Below are positions 1-9,282 of a DNA stretch of 64,000 bases, one piece after another; position 1 is the stretch's first letter, and each line of letters opens with the position of its first letter. The stretch is from an uncultured Bacteroides sp. (GTDB lineage: Bacteria; Bacteroidota; Bacteroidia; Bacteroidales; Bacteroidaceae). A program made the position numbers and the translations under genes. The notes beneath the pieces were generated by a model. It ran no database searches. It saw only the letters and a list, made by a program, of their open reading frames with translations, and had not been told where the DNA came from. The stretch is taken from contig CALUOR010000009.1 in the NCBI GenBank assembly GCA_944322285.1, forward strand, positions 25,676 through 89,675, written 5' to 3'.

Positions 1-184
1 AGTAGGATAATTATAAATTCCATATAATGTGATAATGATTCGCGTGCAAACATACGAATTTATATGAATCCTTGCAAGATGTTTTCTTATTTTTGATAGG
101 ATTCAAAAGCATTTGCCCGAATTCAGGCGAGCTTCATACTCAACTTTATCCTCTATCAAAATAGTGCTTTGACATTGCAAAAAC

Positions 185-228
185 TTCGCGTTGAAGGCAA
201 CAATGTTTCGCGTTAATAGCAATAATGT
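185..228. repeat. Two-unit 22-bp tandem repeat upstream of mce
   Basis: Two adjacent 22-bp units begin with TTCGCGTT at 185 and 207 and end with AATGT; by eye 18 of 22 positions agree. A weaker third unit may precede them from about 163. The rest of bases 1-368 holds no gene I can support. The unit length matches arrays found elsewhere in this window (24933, 25412, 39856, 51091, 60679). Confidence 0.6.
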
Positions 229-368
229 CTTATAAAAGAGATTTCGGCCCGAAAAGCGCAATTAATTGAAGAAAAATTTCTCTATTCAGCAAGAAATGCC
301 TTACTTTGTACGATTATTCCTATAAAAGGATTTGATCGTAACACTAATATATTAAAAATTATAAAGTT

Positions 369-785
369 ATGAAGATTTCTCACATTGAACATTTGGGCAT
401 TGCCGTAAAAAGCATCGAGGAAGCCCTGCCGTATTATGAGAATGTATTAGGTCTGAAATGCTACAACATTGAGACTGTAGAGGATCAGAAAGTTAAGACC
501 GCTTTCCTGAAGGTGGGCGATGTAAAGATTGAACTGCTGGAGCCGACTTCTCCGGACAGCACCATCGCCAAGTTCATTGAGAACAACAATGGCAAAGGCG
601 GTATGCACCACTTGGCTTTCGCCATCGAGGACGGCGTGGCCAACGCGCTGGCATCGGCCGAAGCCGCAGGTATCCGTCTTATAGACAAAGCTCCGCGCAA
701 GGGTGCCGAAGGACTGAACATCGCCTTCCTTCACCCGAAATCTACTTTGGGCGTGTTGACCGAACTTTGCGAGAAGCCCGAATAA
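369..785 (+). CDS. mce: Methylmalonyl-CoA epimerase
   Basis: This 138-residue cytoplasmic protein of the vicinal-oxygen-chelate (glyoxalase) fold interconverts (R)- and (S)-methylmalonyl-CoA. The N-terminal IEHLGIAV and the central MHHLAFAIED segments supply the two metal-binding histidines of the paired beta-alpha-beta-beta-beta modules, and the later ELCEKPE holds the terminal metal-binding glutamate. The length is typical of the family. It is the first gene of a five-gene plus-strand operon; the decarboxylase large subunit starts 57 bp later. Together they carry succinate-derived methylmalonyl-CoA to propionyl-CoA, the usual Bacteroides route to propionate. Confidence 0.95.
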   Translation: MKISHIEHLGIAVKSIEEALPYYENVLGLKCYNIETVEDQKVKTAFLKVGDVKIELLEPTSPDSTIAKFIENNNGKGGMHHLAFAIEDGVANALASAEAAGIRLIDKAPRKGAEGLNIAFLHPKSTLGVLTELCEKPE

Positions 786-842
786 GCCGAAAGTAATTCA
801 ATAAAACTTAGTTTTCAAACCCATTAATCATCTAAGAAAATA

Positions 843-2396
843 ATGAGTAATCAACTTGAAAAAATAAAAGAGCTTATCGACCGCCGTGCGGCAGCCCGCA
901 TGGGTGGAGGTGAAAAAGCGATTGCCAAGCAACACGATAAGGGCAAATACACGGCCCGCGAACGTATAGCCATGTTGTTGGACGAAGGCAGCTTTGAGGA
1001 AATGGACATGTTCGTAGAGCACCGTTGCACCAACTTCGGCATGGAGAAGAAACATTATCCGGGCGATGGCGTAGTAACCGGATGCGGCACCATCGAAGGC
1101 CGCTTGGTGTACATCTTCGCACAAGACTTCACGGTATCGGCCGGCTCCCTGTCCGAAACCATGTCATTGAAAATCTGCCACATCATGGACAAAGCCATGA
1201 AGATGGGCGCACCCGTCATTGGCCTGAACGACTCGGGTGGCGCGCGCATCCAGGAAGGTATCAACGCCTTGGCCGGATATGCTGAAATCTTCCAGCGCAA
1301 CATCCTGGCTTCGGGCGTTATCCCGCAAATCTCCGGAATCTTCGGTCCTTGTGCGGGCGGCGCCGTTTACTCTCCCGCCTTGACCGACTTCACGCTGATG
1401 ATGGAAGGTACATCATACATGTTCCTGACCGGCCCAAAGGTGGTAAAAACCGTGACGGGCGAAGACGTGTCGCAGGAAAACTTAGGTGGCGCCAGCGTGC
1501 ACTCCACCAAATCGGGTGTGACACACTTCACGGCAGCTACGGAGGAAGAAGCACTTGCCCTCATCCGCAAATTGTTGAGCTACATTCCGCAAAACAATCT
1601 GGAGGAACCGCCTTACATTGACTGCACCGACCCCATCGACCGCTTGGAAGACTCGCTGAACGAAATCATCCCCGATAGCCCCAACAAGCCCTATGATATG
1701 TACGAAGTTATCGGCGCCATTGTGGACAACGGTGAATTTCTGGAAATCCAGAAAGATTACGCCAAGAACATCATCATCGGTTTTGCCCGCTTCAACGGCC
1801 AGTCCGTAGGCGTGGTAGCCAACCAGCCTAAATATCTGGCCGGTGTGTTGGACAGCAACGCTTCACGCAAGGGGGCGCGCTTCGTCCGCTTCTGCGACGC
1901 TTTCAACATACCTATCGTATCGTTGGTAGACGTACCGGGCTTCCTGCCCGGCACGGGCCAGGAATACAACGGCGTCATCCTGCACGGTGCCAAGCTGCTT
2001 TACGCTTATGGCGAGGCTACGGTGCCAAAAGTAACCGTAACGTTGCGTAAGTCCTACGGAGGTTCGCACATCGTGATGAGTTGCAAGCAGTTGCGTGGCG
2101 ACATGAACTATGCTTGGCCTACGGCCGAAATCGCCGTAATGGGTGGTGCCGGCGCCGTAGAAGTGCTTTATGCCAAGGAGGCCAAAGAGCATGAGAATCC
2201 CGCTCAATTCCTGGCAGAGAAAGAAGCTGAATACACCAAGTTGTTCGCCAATCCGTACAATGCCGCTAAGTATGGCTACATTGATGATGTCATCGAGCCG
2301 CGCAACACGCGCTTCCGTATCATCCGTGCCCTGCAACAATTGCAGACCAAGAAGCTGACGAATCCGGCCAAGAAGCACGGCAACATTCCTCTCTAA
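843..2396 (+). CDS. mmdA: Methylmalonyl-CoA decarboxylase / acyl-CoA carboxyltransferase large subunit
   Basis: This 517-residue protein has the two crotonase-like halves of the biotin-dependent carboxyltransferase family. Oxyanion-hole glycine segments are visible: [12 protein letters not shown] near residue 130, [16 protein letters not shown] near 170, and [14 protein letters not shown] near 360 in the C half. The family includes PccB, MmdA and glutaconyl-CoA decarboxylase alpha. The neighbours (OadG-like, biotin carrier, OadB-like) argue for a sodium-pumping decarboxylase rather than propionyl-CoA carboxylase, since no biotin carboxylase gene is present here. It transfers the carboxyl group of (S)-methylmalonyl-CoA to carrier biotin. 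Confidence 0.93.
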   Translation: MSNQLEKIKELIDRRAAARMGGGEKAIAKQHDKGKYTARERIAMLLDEGSFEEMDMFVEHRCTNFGMEKKHYPGDGVVTGCGTIEGRLVYIFAQDFTVSAGSLSETMSLKICHIMDKAMKMGAPVIGLNDSGGARIQEGINALAGYAEIFQRNILASGVIPQISGIFGPCAGGAVYSPALTDFTLMMEGTSYMFLTGPKVVKTVTGEDVSQENLGGASVHSTKSGVTHFTAATEEEALALIRKLLSYIPQNNLEEPPYIDCTDPIDRLEDSLNEIIPDSPNKPYDMYEVIGAIVDNGEFLEIQKDYAKNIIIGFARFNGQSVGVVANQPKYLAGVLDSNASRKGARFVRFCDAFNIPIVSLVDVPGFLPGTGQEYNGVILHGAKLLYAYGEATVPKVTVTLRKSYGGSHIVMSCKQLRGDMNYAWPTAEIAVMGGAGAVEVLYAKEAKEHENPAQFLAEKEAEYTKLFANPYNAAKYGYIDDVIEPRNTRFRIIRALQQLQTKKLTNPAKKHGNIPL

Positions 2397-2421
2397 TTCC
2401 TAACTAATAAAAAACATTACA

Positions 2422-3351
2422 ATGAAGAAAACGAACATCGGAATATTCTTTTCATTGCTTTTGACGTTAGGAATATGCTCCTCATGCGGAGTCGAAGGGG
2501 AAAGCAAGTTGATACTGAACGAAGTGTTGGTAGACAACGAGACCAATTTCCAGGATGACTACGGCGTACAAAGCGCATGGATTGAAATATTCAACCAATC
2601 GTACGGCTCAGCCAACTTGGCGGGATGCTATTTGAAGCACTCCAGCCAACCGGGCGACACGGCCGTGTATTTCATCCCCAAAGGGGACGTGCTGACCCAA
2701 ATAGCACCGCGCCAGCACGCCTTGTTTTGGGCGGACGATAAGCCTAACCGAGGGACTTTCCACACCAATTTTACATTGGACAAAGAAAGAGCCAACTGGA
2801 TAGGTCTGTATGATTCGGGCAAGAAACTGCTGGACCAAATTACCGTTCCTGCCGGCCTGTTGAAAGCCGACCAATCGTATGCCCGCGTGGATGATGCTTC
2901 CCCTGAATGGGAAGTGAAAGACGAATCAGCCGAGAAATACGTTACGCCCAGCACCAACAACAAGACGCTGGACAAGAACGTAAAAATGGAGAAGTTTGAG
3001 CAACATGATAGCGTGGGCATCGGCATGTCCGTCACTGCTATGATGGTAGTATTCATCGGTCTCATCCTCCTCTACATTTCCTTCCGCTTCATCGGTAAGG
3101 CATCCGTAGCCTTAAGCCGGAAGAGAGCCATGGCCGCAAAGGGTATCACGGACAAGGCCGAAGCCAAGGAAAAGAAGCTGGGTCAGGCACCGGGCGAAGT
3201 ATTCGCCGCCATCTCCATGGCCTTGCACGAGATGCAGAGCGATGTGCACGACGTAGAAGAAACCGTGCTGACCATCACCCGCGTAAAGCGCAGCTATTCG
3301 CCTTGGAGCTCGAAGATTTATACCCTGCGCGAGACACCGCATAAAAAGTAA
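2422..3351 (+). CDS. OadG-type decarboxylase subunit with N-terminal lamin-tail domain
   Basis: This 309-residue protein begins with a lipoprotein signal (hydrophobic stretch, then a Cys in GICSSCG, about residue 22). Residues about 30-150 resemble a lamin-tail (LTD) domain: LILNEVLVDN, AWIEIFNQS, and LAGCYL followed by DTAVYFIP and WIGLYDSGKKLLD. A membrane segment at about 198-220 (MSVTAMMVVFIGLILLYIS) and the charged cytoplasmic tail match the OadG/MmdD small subunit, which is normally only 80-120 residues and anchors the complex. Position between mmdA and the biotin carrier supports that role. The exported LTD extension is unusual; its ligand is unknown. Confidence 0.8.
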   Translation: MKKTNIGIFFSLLLTLGICSSCGVEGESKLILNEVLVDNETNFQDDYGVQSAWIEIFNQSYGSANLAGCYLKHSSQPGDTAVYFIPKGDVLTQIAPRQHALFWADDKPNRGTFHTNFTLDKERANWIGLYDSGKKLLDQITVPAGLLKADQSYARVDDASPEWEVKDESAEKYVTPSTNNKTLDKNVKMEKFEQHDSVGIGMSVTAMMVVFIGLILLYISFRFIGKASVALSRKRAMAAKGITDKAEAKEKKLGQAPGEVFAAISMALHEMQSDVHDVEETVLTITRVKRSYSPWSSKIYTLRETPHKK

Positions 3352-3378
3352 TATCACCTCTTAATCAGATTCTGAACA

Positions 3379-3819
3379 ATGAAAGAATATAAATACAAAA
3401 TCAATGGCAATCCCTATAAAGTAGTCATTGGAGACATCGAAGGCAACATCGCCCATGTCGAAGTGAACGGCACCCATTATCAGGTAGAAATGGAAAAAGC
3501 GCCACAACCGAAAGCTACCGTCATTAAACCCGTTGTAAGACAAGCCTCCACCACTCCAGCCGCACAAACCACGCAGGTAGTGAAGCCTGCCGCCGCTTCC
3601 GGTGGGAAGTCGGGCGTGAAGTCACCTCTGCCCGGTGTCATCCTTGACATCAAAGTGAATGTGGGCGACACGGTGAAGAAAGGCCAGACCATTGTTATTC
3701 TGGAAGCCATGAAGATGGAAAACAACATCAACGCCGACAAGGACGGAAAGATTACCGCCATCAATGTAAACAAAGGGGACTCTGTTCTCGAAGGTACTGA
3801 CCTCGTAATCATCGAATAA
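3379..3819 (+). CDS. mmdC: Biotin carrier subunit of the decarboxylase
   Basis: This 146-residue protein has an N-terminal beta-rich segment, a flexible Ala/Pro/Thr linker (about residues 45-75) and a C-terminal biotinyl domain. The biotinylation motif EAMKMEN at about residue 112 carries the lysine expected to be biotinylated, and SPLPGVILDIKVNVGD is the usual first half of the barrel. It shuttles the carboxyl group from the MmdA site to the membrane subunit OadB. The next gene starts two bases after its stop, so the two are very likely translated together. Confidence 0.93.
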   Translation: MKEYKYKINGNPYKVVIGDIEGNIAHVEVNGTHYQVEMEKAPQPKATVIKPVVRQASTTPAAQTTQVVKPAAASGGKSGVKSPLPGVILDIKVNVGDTVKKGQTIVILEAMKMENNINADKDGKITAINVNKGDSVLEGTDLVIIE

Positions 3820-3820
3820 T

Positions 3821-4981
3821 ATGGGAGAATTTATTGATTTTATTGGAAATAACCTTGCCGACTTCTGGACCTATACAGGTTTCGCTAACGCCACGGTAGG
3901 ACACCTTATCATGATTTTGGTAGGCTTGTTCTTCATCTATTTGGCCGTAGCCAAGGAGTTCGAGCCGATGCTGCTCATCCCCATCGGCTTCGGTATTCTC
4001 GTCGGCAACATACCTTTCAACATGGAAGCCGGATTGCAAGTCGGCATCTATGAGCAAGGTTCTGTACTCAACATTTTGTATCAGGGCGTGACGTCCGGCT
4101 GGTATCCGCCGCTCATCTTCTTGGGCATCGGCGCCATGACGGACTTCTCGGCATTGATATCCAACCCGAAGCTGATGCTGATTGGCGCGGCCGCCCAATT
4201 TGGTATCTTCGGCGCTTACATGATTGCGCTGGCCATCGGGTTCGACCCCATGCAGGCTGCCGCCATCGGTATCATCGGTGGTGCGGATGGTCCTACGGCT
4301 ATCTTCCTTTCATCTAAGTTAGCACCAAATCTGATGGGTGCCATCGCCGTGTCGGCATACTCCTACATGGCCTTGGTTCCGGTTATCCAACCGCCCGTCA
4401 TGCGTCTGCTGACCACGAAGCACGAACGCCTCATCCGCATGAAACCGCCCCGCGTAGTTTCTCATACGGAGAAAGTGATGTTCCCCATCATCGGCTTGCT
4501 GCTGACCTGCTTCCTGGTTCCGTCCGGCCTCCCCTTGCTGGGTATGCTGTTCTTCGGTAATCTGTTGAAGGAAAGTGGCGTAACCCGTCGCTTGGCCAAT
4601 ACCGCCAGCGGTCCGCTGATTGATACCATCACCATCCTGCTGGGTCTGACGGTAGGTGCTTCCACGCAAGCGTCCGAGTTCCTGACGACTGACTCCTTGT
4701 GGATTTTCGGTCTCGGTGCCGCATCATTCTTTATTGCTACCGCTTCGGGCGTACTCTTCGTGAAGATATTCAACATCTTCTTGAAGAAAGACAACAAGAT
4801 TAACCCGCTTATCGGCAACGCCGGTGTATCTGCCGTGCCCGACTCGGCCCGTATCTCACAGATTGTCGGTTTGGAGTACGACCCCACCAACTATCTGCTG
4901 ATGCATGCCATGGGCCCCAACGTAGCAGGTGTTATCGGGTCGGCCGTAGCCGCCGGTATCTTGCTGGGCTTCCTGATGTAA
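3821..4981 (+). CDS. mmdB: Sodium-translocating decarboxylase beta subunit (OadB family)
   Basis: This 386-residue integral membrane protein has about nine to eleven hydrophobic helices. The family signature is clear: GGADGPTAIFLSSKLAP at about residues 152-168, and the C-terminal GPNVAGVIGSAVAAG near 365. It decarboxylates carboxybiotin and couples this to sodium export across the inner membrane. It is the last gene of the mce-mmdA-OadG-mmdC-mmdB operon and is followed within 35 bp by an intrinsic terminator. Confidence 0.95.
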   Translation: MGEFIDFIGNNLADFWTYTGFANATVGHLIMILVGLFFIYLAVAKEFEPMLLIPIGFGILVGNIPFNMEAGLQVGIYEQGSVLNILYQGVTSGWYPPLIFLGIGAMTDFSALISNPKLMLIGAAAQFGIFGAYMIALAIGFDPMQAAAIGIIGGADGPTAIFLSSKLAPNLMGAIAVSAYSYMALVPVIQPPVMRLLTTKHERLIRMKPPRVVSHTEKVMFPIIGLLLTCFLVPSGLPLLGMLFFGNLLKESGVTRRLANTASGPLIDTITILLGLTVGASTQASEFLTTDSLWIFGLGAASFFIATASGVLFVKIFNIFLKKDNKINPLIGNAGVSAVPDSARISQIVGLEYDPTNYLLMHAMGPNVAGVIGSAVAAGILLGFLM

Positions 4982-5010
4982 TAATGTAAATGGACATACC
5001 GAGGTTCCCT

Positions 5011-5047
5011 AACGCCTTCCCGGCTCTGTCTGGGAGGGCGTTTTTTA
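5011..5047 (+). terminator. Intrinsic terminator of the mmd operon
   Basis: An 11-bp stem (AACGCCTTCCC with GGGAGGGCGTT, one G-T pair) closes a short loop and runs into TTTTTTAT. It lies 30 bp after the mmdB stop. Confidence 0.85.
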
Positions 5048-5056
5048 TATATGATA

Positions 5057-5210
5057 ATTGGGAATTTAGTTTTAGGCACGGATTACACACGGATTCCACA
5101 GATGAAAAGTGGTTCCGCCTACGAATGACAAAAGCAACCCGTGAGCAATCTGTGACAATACATTAATGTAATAATCAAAAGATGTTTTGAGCGAAGCTAA
5201 ATCCGTGCCC
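5057..5210. repeat. Imperfect palindromic intergenic element
   Basis: The element begins with AATTGGGAATTTAG, an end motif seen on other elements here. It contains GGCACGGATT at 5075-5084 and its complement AATCCGTGCC at 5200-5209, with CACGGATTCCACAGATGA-like sequence inside. It fills the space between the mmd terminator and the PAP2 gene; no coding region is apparent. Confidence 0.5.
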
Positions 5211-5234
5211 GAAAACAACCCGATAAATTAGCAC

Positions 5235-5903
5235 TTAAAAGAAAGAATAAATTAGCATGCCCACTACGGTCAGGCACCCTACACACACCGGCACCCACAT
5301 ATCCAACAGGAGCACCGGCCTGCGATATTTGCATATCCAACGAAACAACCCGTAACACAAGCCTGCACCCGCCAGACCCAATAAAGCACCGGCCAGCAAA
5401 TCGCCCGGATAGTGCACACCGAGGTAAGCCCGCGAATAACACGTCACTAACGCCCACAGCATGATGAAGTACGTCAACACTTGGTTACGAAAAAGAAAAT
5501 AGAGAAAGAATGCCAGGCCGAAAGTATTGGCAGCATGACATGAGGGAAAGCCATAACGCCCGCCTCGATAGCCGTTCACGATATGCACCCACTCGGAAAG
5601 CGGATTATCCAGGTTAGAGGGACGCAGGCGGCATACCTCAGGACGAATGAGCGAGGCACCTATCTGGTCGGCAAAGACGATGGTGAGCGCAATGGCCACA
5701 GCACACCCCAAAGCCATCCGCCAGCGCAAATTGCGGAAGATGAGATACACCAACGAGACATAAAGCGGCACCCACACCAACTTCCCACTGAAGGCATACA
5801 TGAAGTTGTCAAAATAATCGTTATGCATCCCATTGATAAAGAGAAGCATGTCCGCATCCAGCTCGCTAAGCGCTTGCAGTATTTCATTCATCAAATCCAT
5901 CAT
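5235..5903 (-). CDS. PAP2-family membrane phosphatase
   Basis: This protein of about 222 residues has several membrane segments and the three PAP2 motifs. Motif 1 is diverged around SLIRPEVCRLRPSN, motif 2 is FPSCHAAN (usual form PSGH), and motif 3 is SRAYLGVHYPGD with the catalytic histidine. Such enzymes remove phosphate from undecaprenyl diphosphate or lipid A; the substrate cannot be told from sequence. I chose the ATG at 5903; an upstream TTG at 5921 is less likely. A TAnnTTTG-type promoter lies at 5944-5951 on the same strand. Confidence 0.85.
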   Translation of the reverse strand: MMDLMNEILQALSELDADMLLFINGMHNDYFDNFMYAFSGKLVWVPLYVSLVYLIFRNLRWRMALGCAVAIALTIVFADQIGASLIRPEVCRLRPSNLDNPLSEWVHIVNGYRGGRYGFPSCHAANTFGLAFFLYFLFRNQVLTYFIMLWALVTCYSRAYLGVHYPGDLLAGALLGLAGAGLCYGLFRWICKYRRPVLLLDMWVPVCVGCLTVVGMLIYSFF

Positions 5904-5943
5904 GACTAATATGTTTGGCAATTAAAGCAAAGTCTATAATGCG

Positions 5944-5951
5944 CAAAAATA
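5944..5951 (-). promoter_or_regulatory. TAnnTTTG promoter element for the PAP2 gene
   Basis: TATTTTTG on the minus strand fits the Bacteroidetes -7 consensus and lies about 40 bp before the chosen start codon. Confidence 0.5.
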
Positions 5952-5990
5952 AACCTTTTTCTTCAAATGTGCCAACTTTTGACGGATATT

Positions 5991-7370
5991 TCAATGCCCT
6001 GCATCCTTAACCCGGTCACTTACCAATTCATCTTCCAGCTGCTCCAGTGATTTTCCTTTTGTCTCGGGCAGACGCCATAGGAAGAACACGAACCCCAAGG
6101 TACAGATGGCCGCATAAATCCAGAACGTTCCGCTAGTACCCAAGGCTGCGTTCAGGAATGGGAACGTATAGGTCAACGTGCAGCTGGCCACCCACAAGGC
6201 AAAGGTTCCAGTAGCTACAGCCACAGCACGCACTTTATTTGGAAAGATTTCGGATAGCAATACCCACGTGACAGGCCCCAACGACATAGCATAGCATGCT
6301 ATGGCCATCACGACAAGCACCACCATCATCACTCCACTCACTTCCAAGTAATAGCACAAGCCTAAAATGAAATAAATGCCTGCCAATCCACCTGCGCCAA
6401 TCAGCATCAAGGCACGGCGTCCCAAACGGTCTACCGTATAAATGGCCACAAAAGTAAATATCAAGTTGGCAATGCCTGTCACTACAATATTAATAAAGGT
6501 ATTGTCCACATCGTAACCGGCCGATTGGAAAATCTCTTGTGCATAGTTGAAGATAACATTTGTACCACACCATTGCTGGAACATGGCCATCACAATACCG
6601 ATTACAAGCACCCGGCGATAGGGCTTACTAAAGAGCAGACGCAACCCGCCTTGTGACTGTTGCTGTACAATGGCTTCATCGAACGAACATAGTTCCCGCG
6701 AGGCATAAGCCACACCTCCGATACGCTCCAGCGTAAGTCGGGCACGTTTGCGGTGCCCCTTCATGGCTAACCAGCGTGGACTCTCGGGGATAAATGCGGC
6801 CAGTATCAAGAAAGCAGTTGCAGGGAAGGCAGCCGCCCAGAACATCCAACGCCAAGCCATTTGCACATTCCATGCAGGGTCGTCGCTAACCAGTAACCAG
6901 TTAACCACCTGAGCCCCCAATATGCCAATAACGATGGTCAACTGATTGAGTGACACTAGACGTCCGCGTACCGAAGTGGGAGCAACCTCGGCAATATACA
7001 TGGGCGAAAGTCCCGAAGCTATGCCAATGGCTATGCCACCCAGGAAACGGACTATCAAGAAAGGCGTAAACGTATCGAAAGCCCCCGTGCCATAAGCCGT
7101 AGTGGCAAATATCAAAGCCGAGAGTAATAGCAAAGGCTTACGCCCCAGACGGTCGGCCAGCATACCGGCAGTCAAGGCACCAATCAGGCAGCCTGCCAAC
7201 GCGATGCTCATAGCCAGTCCTTGCAGTGCGGGGACTCCCGCTATACTAAAGTATTGCTCGTAGAAGATTTTGGCACCGCCTATCACGACCCAATCGTAAC
7301 CAAACAACAGTCCGCCCATGGCAGATACCAAGCAGATAAAATAGACAAAACGTTTGTTATAGCTTTCCAT
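5991..7370 (-). CDS. Sugar porter of the major facilitator superfamily
   Basis: This 459-residue protein has twelve predicted membrane helices and the sugar-porter signatures: GGLLFGYDWVVIGGA in helix 1, DRLGRKPLLL between helices 2 and 3, PESPRWLAMKGH before the central loop, and PETKGKSLEQLEDE at the C-terminus. It resembles XylE/GlcP proton symporters for hexose or xylose. The AraC-type regulator at 7517 is divergently transcribed and probably controls it. The substrate is not evident. Confidence 0.92.
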   Translation of the reverse strand: MESYNKRFVYFICLVSAMGGLLFGYDWVVIGGAKIFYEQYFSIAGVPALQGLAMSIALAGCLIGALTAGMLADRLGRKPLLLLSALIFATTAYGTGAFDTFTPFLIVRFLGGIAIGIASGLSPMYIAEVAPTSVRGRLVSLNQLTIVIGILGAQVVNWLLVSDDPAWNVQMAWRWMFWAAAFPATAFLILAAFIPESPRWLAMKGHRKRARLTLERIGGVAYASRELCSFDEAIVQQQSQGGLRLLFSKPYRRVLVIGIVMAMFQQWCGTNVIFNYAQEIFQSAGYDVDNTFINIVVTGIANLIFTFVAIYTVDRLGRRALMLIGAGGLAGIYFILGLCYYLEVSGVMMVVLVVMAIACYAMSLGPVTWVLLSEIFPNKVRAVAVATGTFALWVASCTLTYTFPFLNAALGTSGTFWIYAAICTLGFVFFLWRLPETKGKSLEQLEDELVSDRVKDAGH

Positions 7371-7401
7371 GGTAGAATAATAATTAGAAATTCACTGGGC
7401 A

Positions 7402-7409
7402 CAAAGATA
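7402..7409 (-). promoter_or_regulatory. TAnnTTTG promoter element for the MFS porter
   Basis: TATCTTTG on the minus strand, about 32 bp before the porter start codon. It belongs to the shared divergent control region 7371-7516. Confidence 0.6.
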
Positions 7410-7475
7410 AAAGATTGTGGGTAGGAAAAAAATAGACTTTTTATAGAATAAGATGGAGTATTCTATTATTTATAT

Positions 7476-7483
7476 TATATTTG
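7476..7483 (+). promoter_or_regulatory. TAnnTTTG promoter element for the AraC regulator
   Basis: TATATTTG on the plus strand, 33 bp before the regulator start codon, in the AT-rich spacer shared with the porter. Confidence 0.5.
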
Positions 7484-7516
7484 TAACTGATTATCACATT
7501 TAAATAAATACCTACC

Positions 7517-8404
7517 ATGATTAAACTAAAAGATGGGTTCAATGGGGAAAGAACCTTAACACTACCCAAGGTCATAATCAAGATGATGGAGGAGGATCCA
7601 TTGACATCGGCCTTGCACATCACAGACATTGGCTTCTACCCTAAAGCCGCACACCACTTCCGCGAACGTAACACACCTATTAATCAATATGTGTTTATAT
7701 ACTGCACGGACGGGGCAGGTCGATACCGGATAGGCGAACACGAGTATAACGTATCGGCCAATCAATACTTCATCCTACCTGCCGGTATCCCCCATGCCTA
7801 TGCCAGCGATGAAGCTCAACCGTGGACCATCTACTGGATACACTTTAAAGGCACAATGGCGGCCCACTATGCCAAAGACGCACAGTCGCCTACGAAGGTA
7901 TCACCCGAAAAGAACTCGCGTATCAATGACCGTAACAACCTATTCGAGGAAATGTTCAATACCCTGAAGGCCGGATACAGTAGTGAGAACCTGCGCTACG
8001 TCTCCTCACTATTCCACTACTACCTCGGCTCACTGCGCTACATCCAACAATACCGACAGGCCAAGAGGTATGTATCGGATGATGCCAACATGGTAAACAT
8101 TGCTATCCACTACATGAAAGAGAACATCGAGAAGCGCATCACCCTGCAAGAGTTGGCCGACCATGTGGGCTATTCCACCTCCCACTTTACCACGTTATTC
8201 AAGCAGCAGACAGGGCATACACCCCTGAGCTACCACAACCTGTTGAAGATACAGCAGGCTTGCTATCTGCTAGATATCACAGATATGAAGATAAACCAGA
8301 TAAGCTATAAGATAGGGATAGGGGACCAATATTACTTCTCACGCCTGTTCAGCAAAATAATGGGAATGTCGCCCTACAAATACCGTAAGACTAAAAAAGG
8401 ATAA
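7517..8404 (+). CDS. AraC-family transcriptional regulator with N-terminal cupin
   Basis: This 295-residue protein has an AraC-type ligand-binding cupin (residues about 40-130, with GRYRIGEHEYNVSANQYFIL and HAYASDEAQPW) and a C-terminal double helix-turn-helix (about 195-293). The DNA-binding half shows RITLQELADHVGYSTSHFTT and the conserved GIGDQYYFSRLFSKIMGMSP. It is divergent from the sugar porter, which suggests sugar-responsive control of that gene. Its stop codon lies inside the stem of the following terminator. Confidence 0.92.
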   Translation: MIKLKDGFNGERTLTLPKVIIKMMEEDPLTSALHITDIGFYPKAAHHFRERNTPINQYVFIYCTDGAGRYRIGEHEYNVSANQYFILPAGIPHAYASDEAQPWTIYWIHFKGTMAAHYAKDAQSPTKVSPEKNSRINDRNNLFEEMFNTLKAGYSSENLRYVSSLFHYYLGSLRYIQQYRQAKRYVSDDANMVNIAIHYMKENIEKRITLQELADHVGYSTSHFTTLFKQQTGHTPLSYHNLLKIQQACYLLDITDMKINQISYKIGIGDQYYFSRLFSKIMGMSPYKYRKTKKG

Positions 8405-8432
8405 GTCGTTGCACTCGTGCAATGACTTATCC
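8399..8432. terminator. Bidirectional terminator between araC-type gene and nitroreductase
   Basis: A 15-bp stem (GGATAAGTCGTTGCA with TGCAATGACTTATCC, one wobble pair) has a CTCG loop. On the minus strand it is followed by TTTTTT, so it best terminates the convergent nitroreductase. Confidence 0.8.
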
Positions 8433-8478
8433 TTCATGTACCATCCACCCAAGCAATGGCAGAGATAGGGAGCAGGTA

Positions 8479-9213
8479 TCAGAAGCCCTGCTTCCTCATT
8501 GTCTCTGCAAGTACCTCAGACATAGCTTCGGCATCCTGCTTCGTATAGCGCACGTCAGTGAACACCTGCGCTAACGTCTCTTTCCCATTCTCCATAATGA
8601 ACTGATGATTCTCTGGCAAAGACTCCTTGTAGGCATAGTGGCGATCGATGTCACTAGGGGTATAGTCATGGTAGACTTCCTCGTGGACGATAGCCTCCAG
8701 AGGCAGGCGGTCCACTTGGGGAGGATTCTCATCGGGCCAACCCATGGTGAGGGTGATGAGGGGGAACACCAGTTTGGGCAACTCCAGTATGTCCACTATC
8801 TGGTCGGGGTTATAAGTAGTGGTGCCTAGGTAGCAGATGCCCAATCCACGTTCCTCCGCAGCGACGCAAAAGGTCTGTGCCACGAGGGCCGTGTCAATAG
8901 CACCCGTTACGAACCACTCTAGATTGCCATAGCCGGGCTCTGCCTTACGCTGATAGCACCACTGACTAAACCGTCGCAAGTCGATGCAGAAGGTGAGCAC
9001 CACGGGGGCCGACTCTACCATAGGCTGATGGAAGTGTGCGGGTGCCAGTAGTTGCTTACGCTTGGCATCGCGCGTTACAATCACACTGTACGTCTGCATA
9101 TTGCCCACGGTGGAGGCACGGCATGCACTCGCTAGCAGGTCGTTCAATAAATCGGCTGGGATGTCCCTCTGCTGATACTTACGTATGGTTCTTCTTTGTT
9201 TCAAACTGTCCAT
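8479..9213 (-). CDS. Nitroreductase-family flavoprotein
   Basis: This protein of about 244 residues belongs to the NfsA/FRP-like branch of FMN nitroreductases. MDSLKQRRTIRKYQQRDI at the N-terminus carries the FMN-contacting arginines, ACRASTVGNMQTYSVIV follows, and GLGICYLGTTTYNPDQI with VFPLITLTMGWPDENP completes the core. It probably reduces quinones or nitro compounds with NAD(P)H. The ATG at 9213 is chosen because the family motif begins right after it; the preceding 21 codons look like leader. Confidence 0.9.
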   Translation of the reverse strand: MDSLKQRRTIRKYQQRDIPADLLNDLLASACRASTVGNMQTYSVIVTRDAKRKQLLAPAHFHQPMVESAPVVLTFCIDLRRFSQWCYQRKAEPGYGNLEWFVTGAIDTALVAQTFCVAAEERGLGICYLGTTTYNPDQIVDILELPKLVFPLITLTMGWPDENPPQVDRLPLEAIVHEEVYHDYTPSDIDRHYAYKESLPENHQFIMENGKETLAQVFTDVRYTKQDAEAMSEVLAETMRKQGF

Positions 9214-9238
9214 GATATTTGCATTTACTATTACGTTG

Positions 9239-9246
9239 CAAAGATA
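9239..9246 (-). promoter_or_regulatory. TAnnTTTG promoter element for the nitroreductase
   Basis: TATCTTTG on the minus strand, 26 bp before the ATG at 9213. This supports that start over the longer form beginning at 9276, which would lie upstream of the promoter. Confidence 0.6.
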
Positions 9247-9282
9247 ATAAAAATAGTCATATGTTGATGCATGCACGGGCCA

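Noticed and set aside
5200-5457. Minus-strand frame within the PAP2 gene region
   Set aside because: Overlaps the well-supported phosphatase in another phase.
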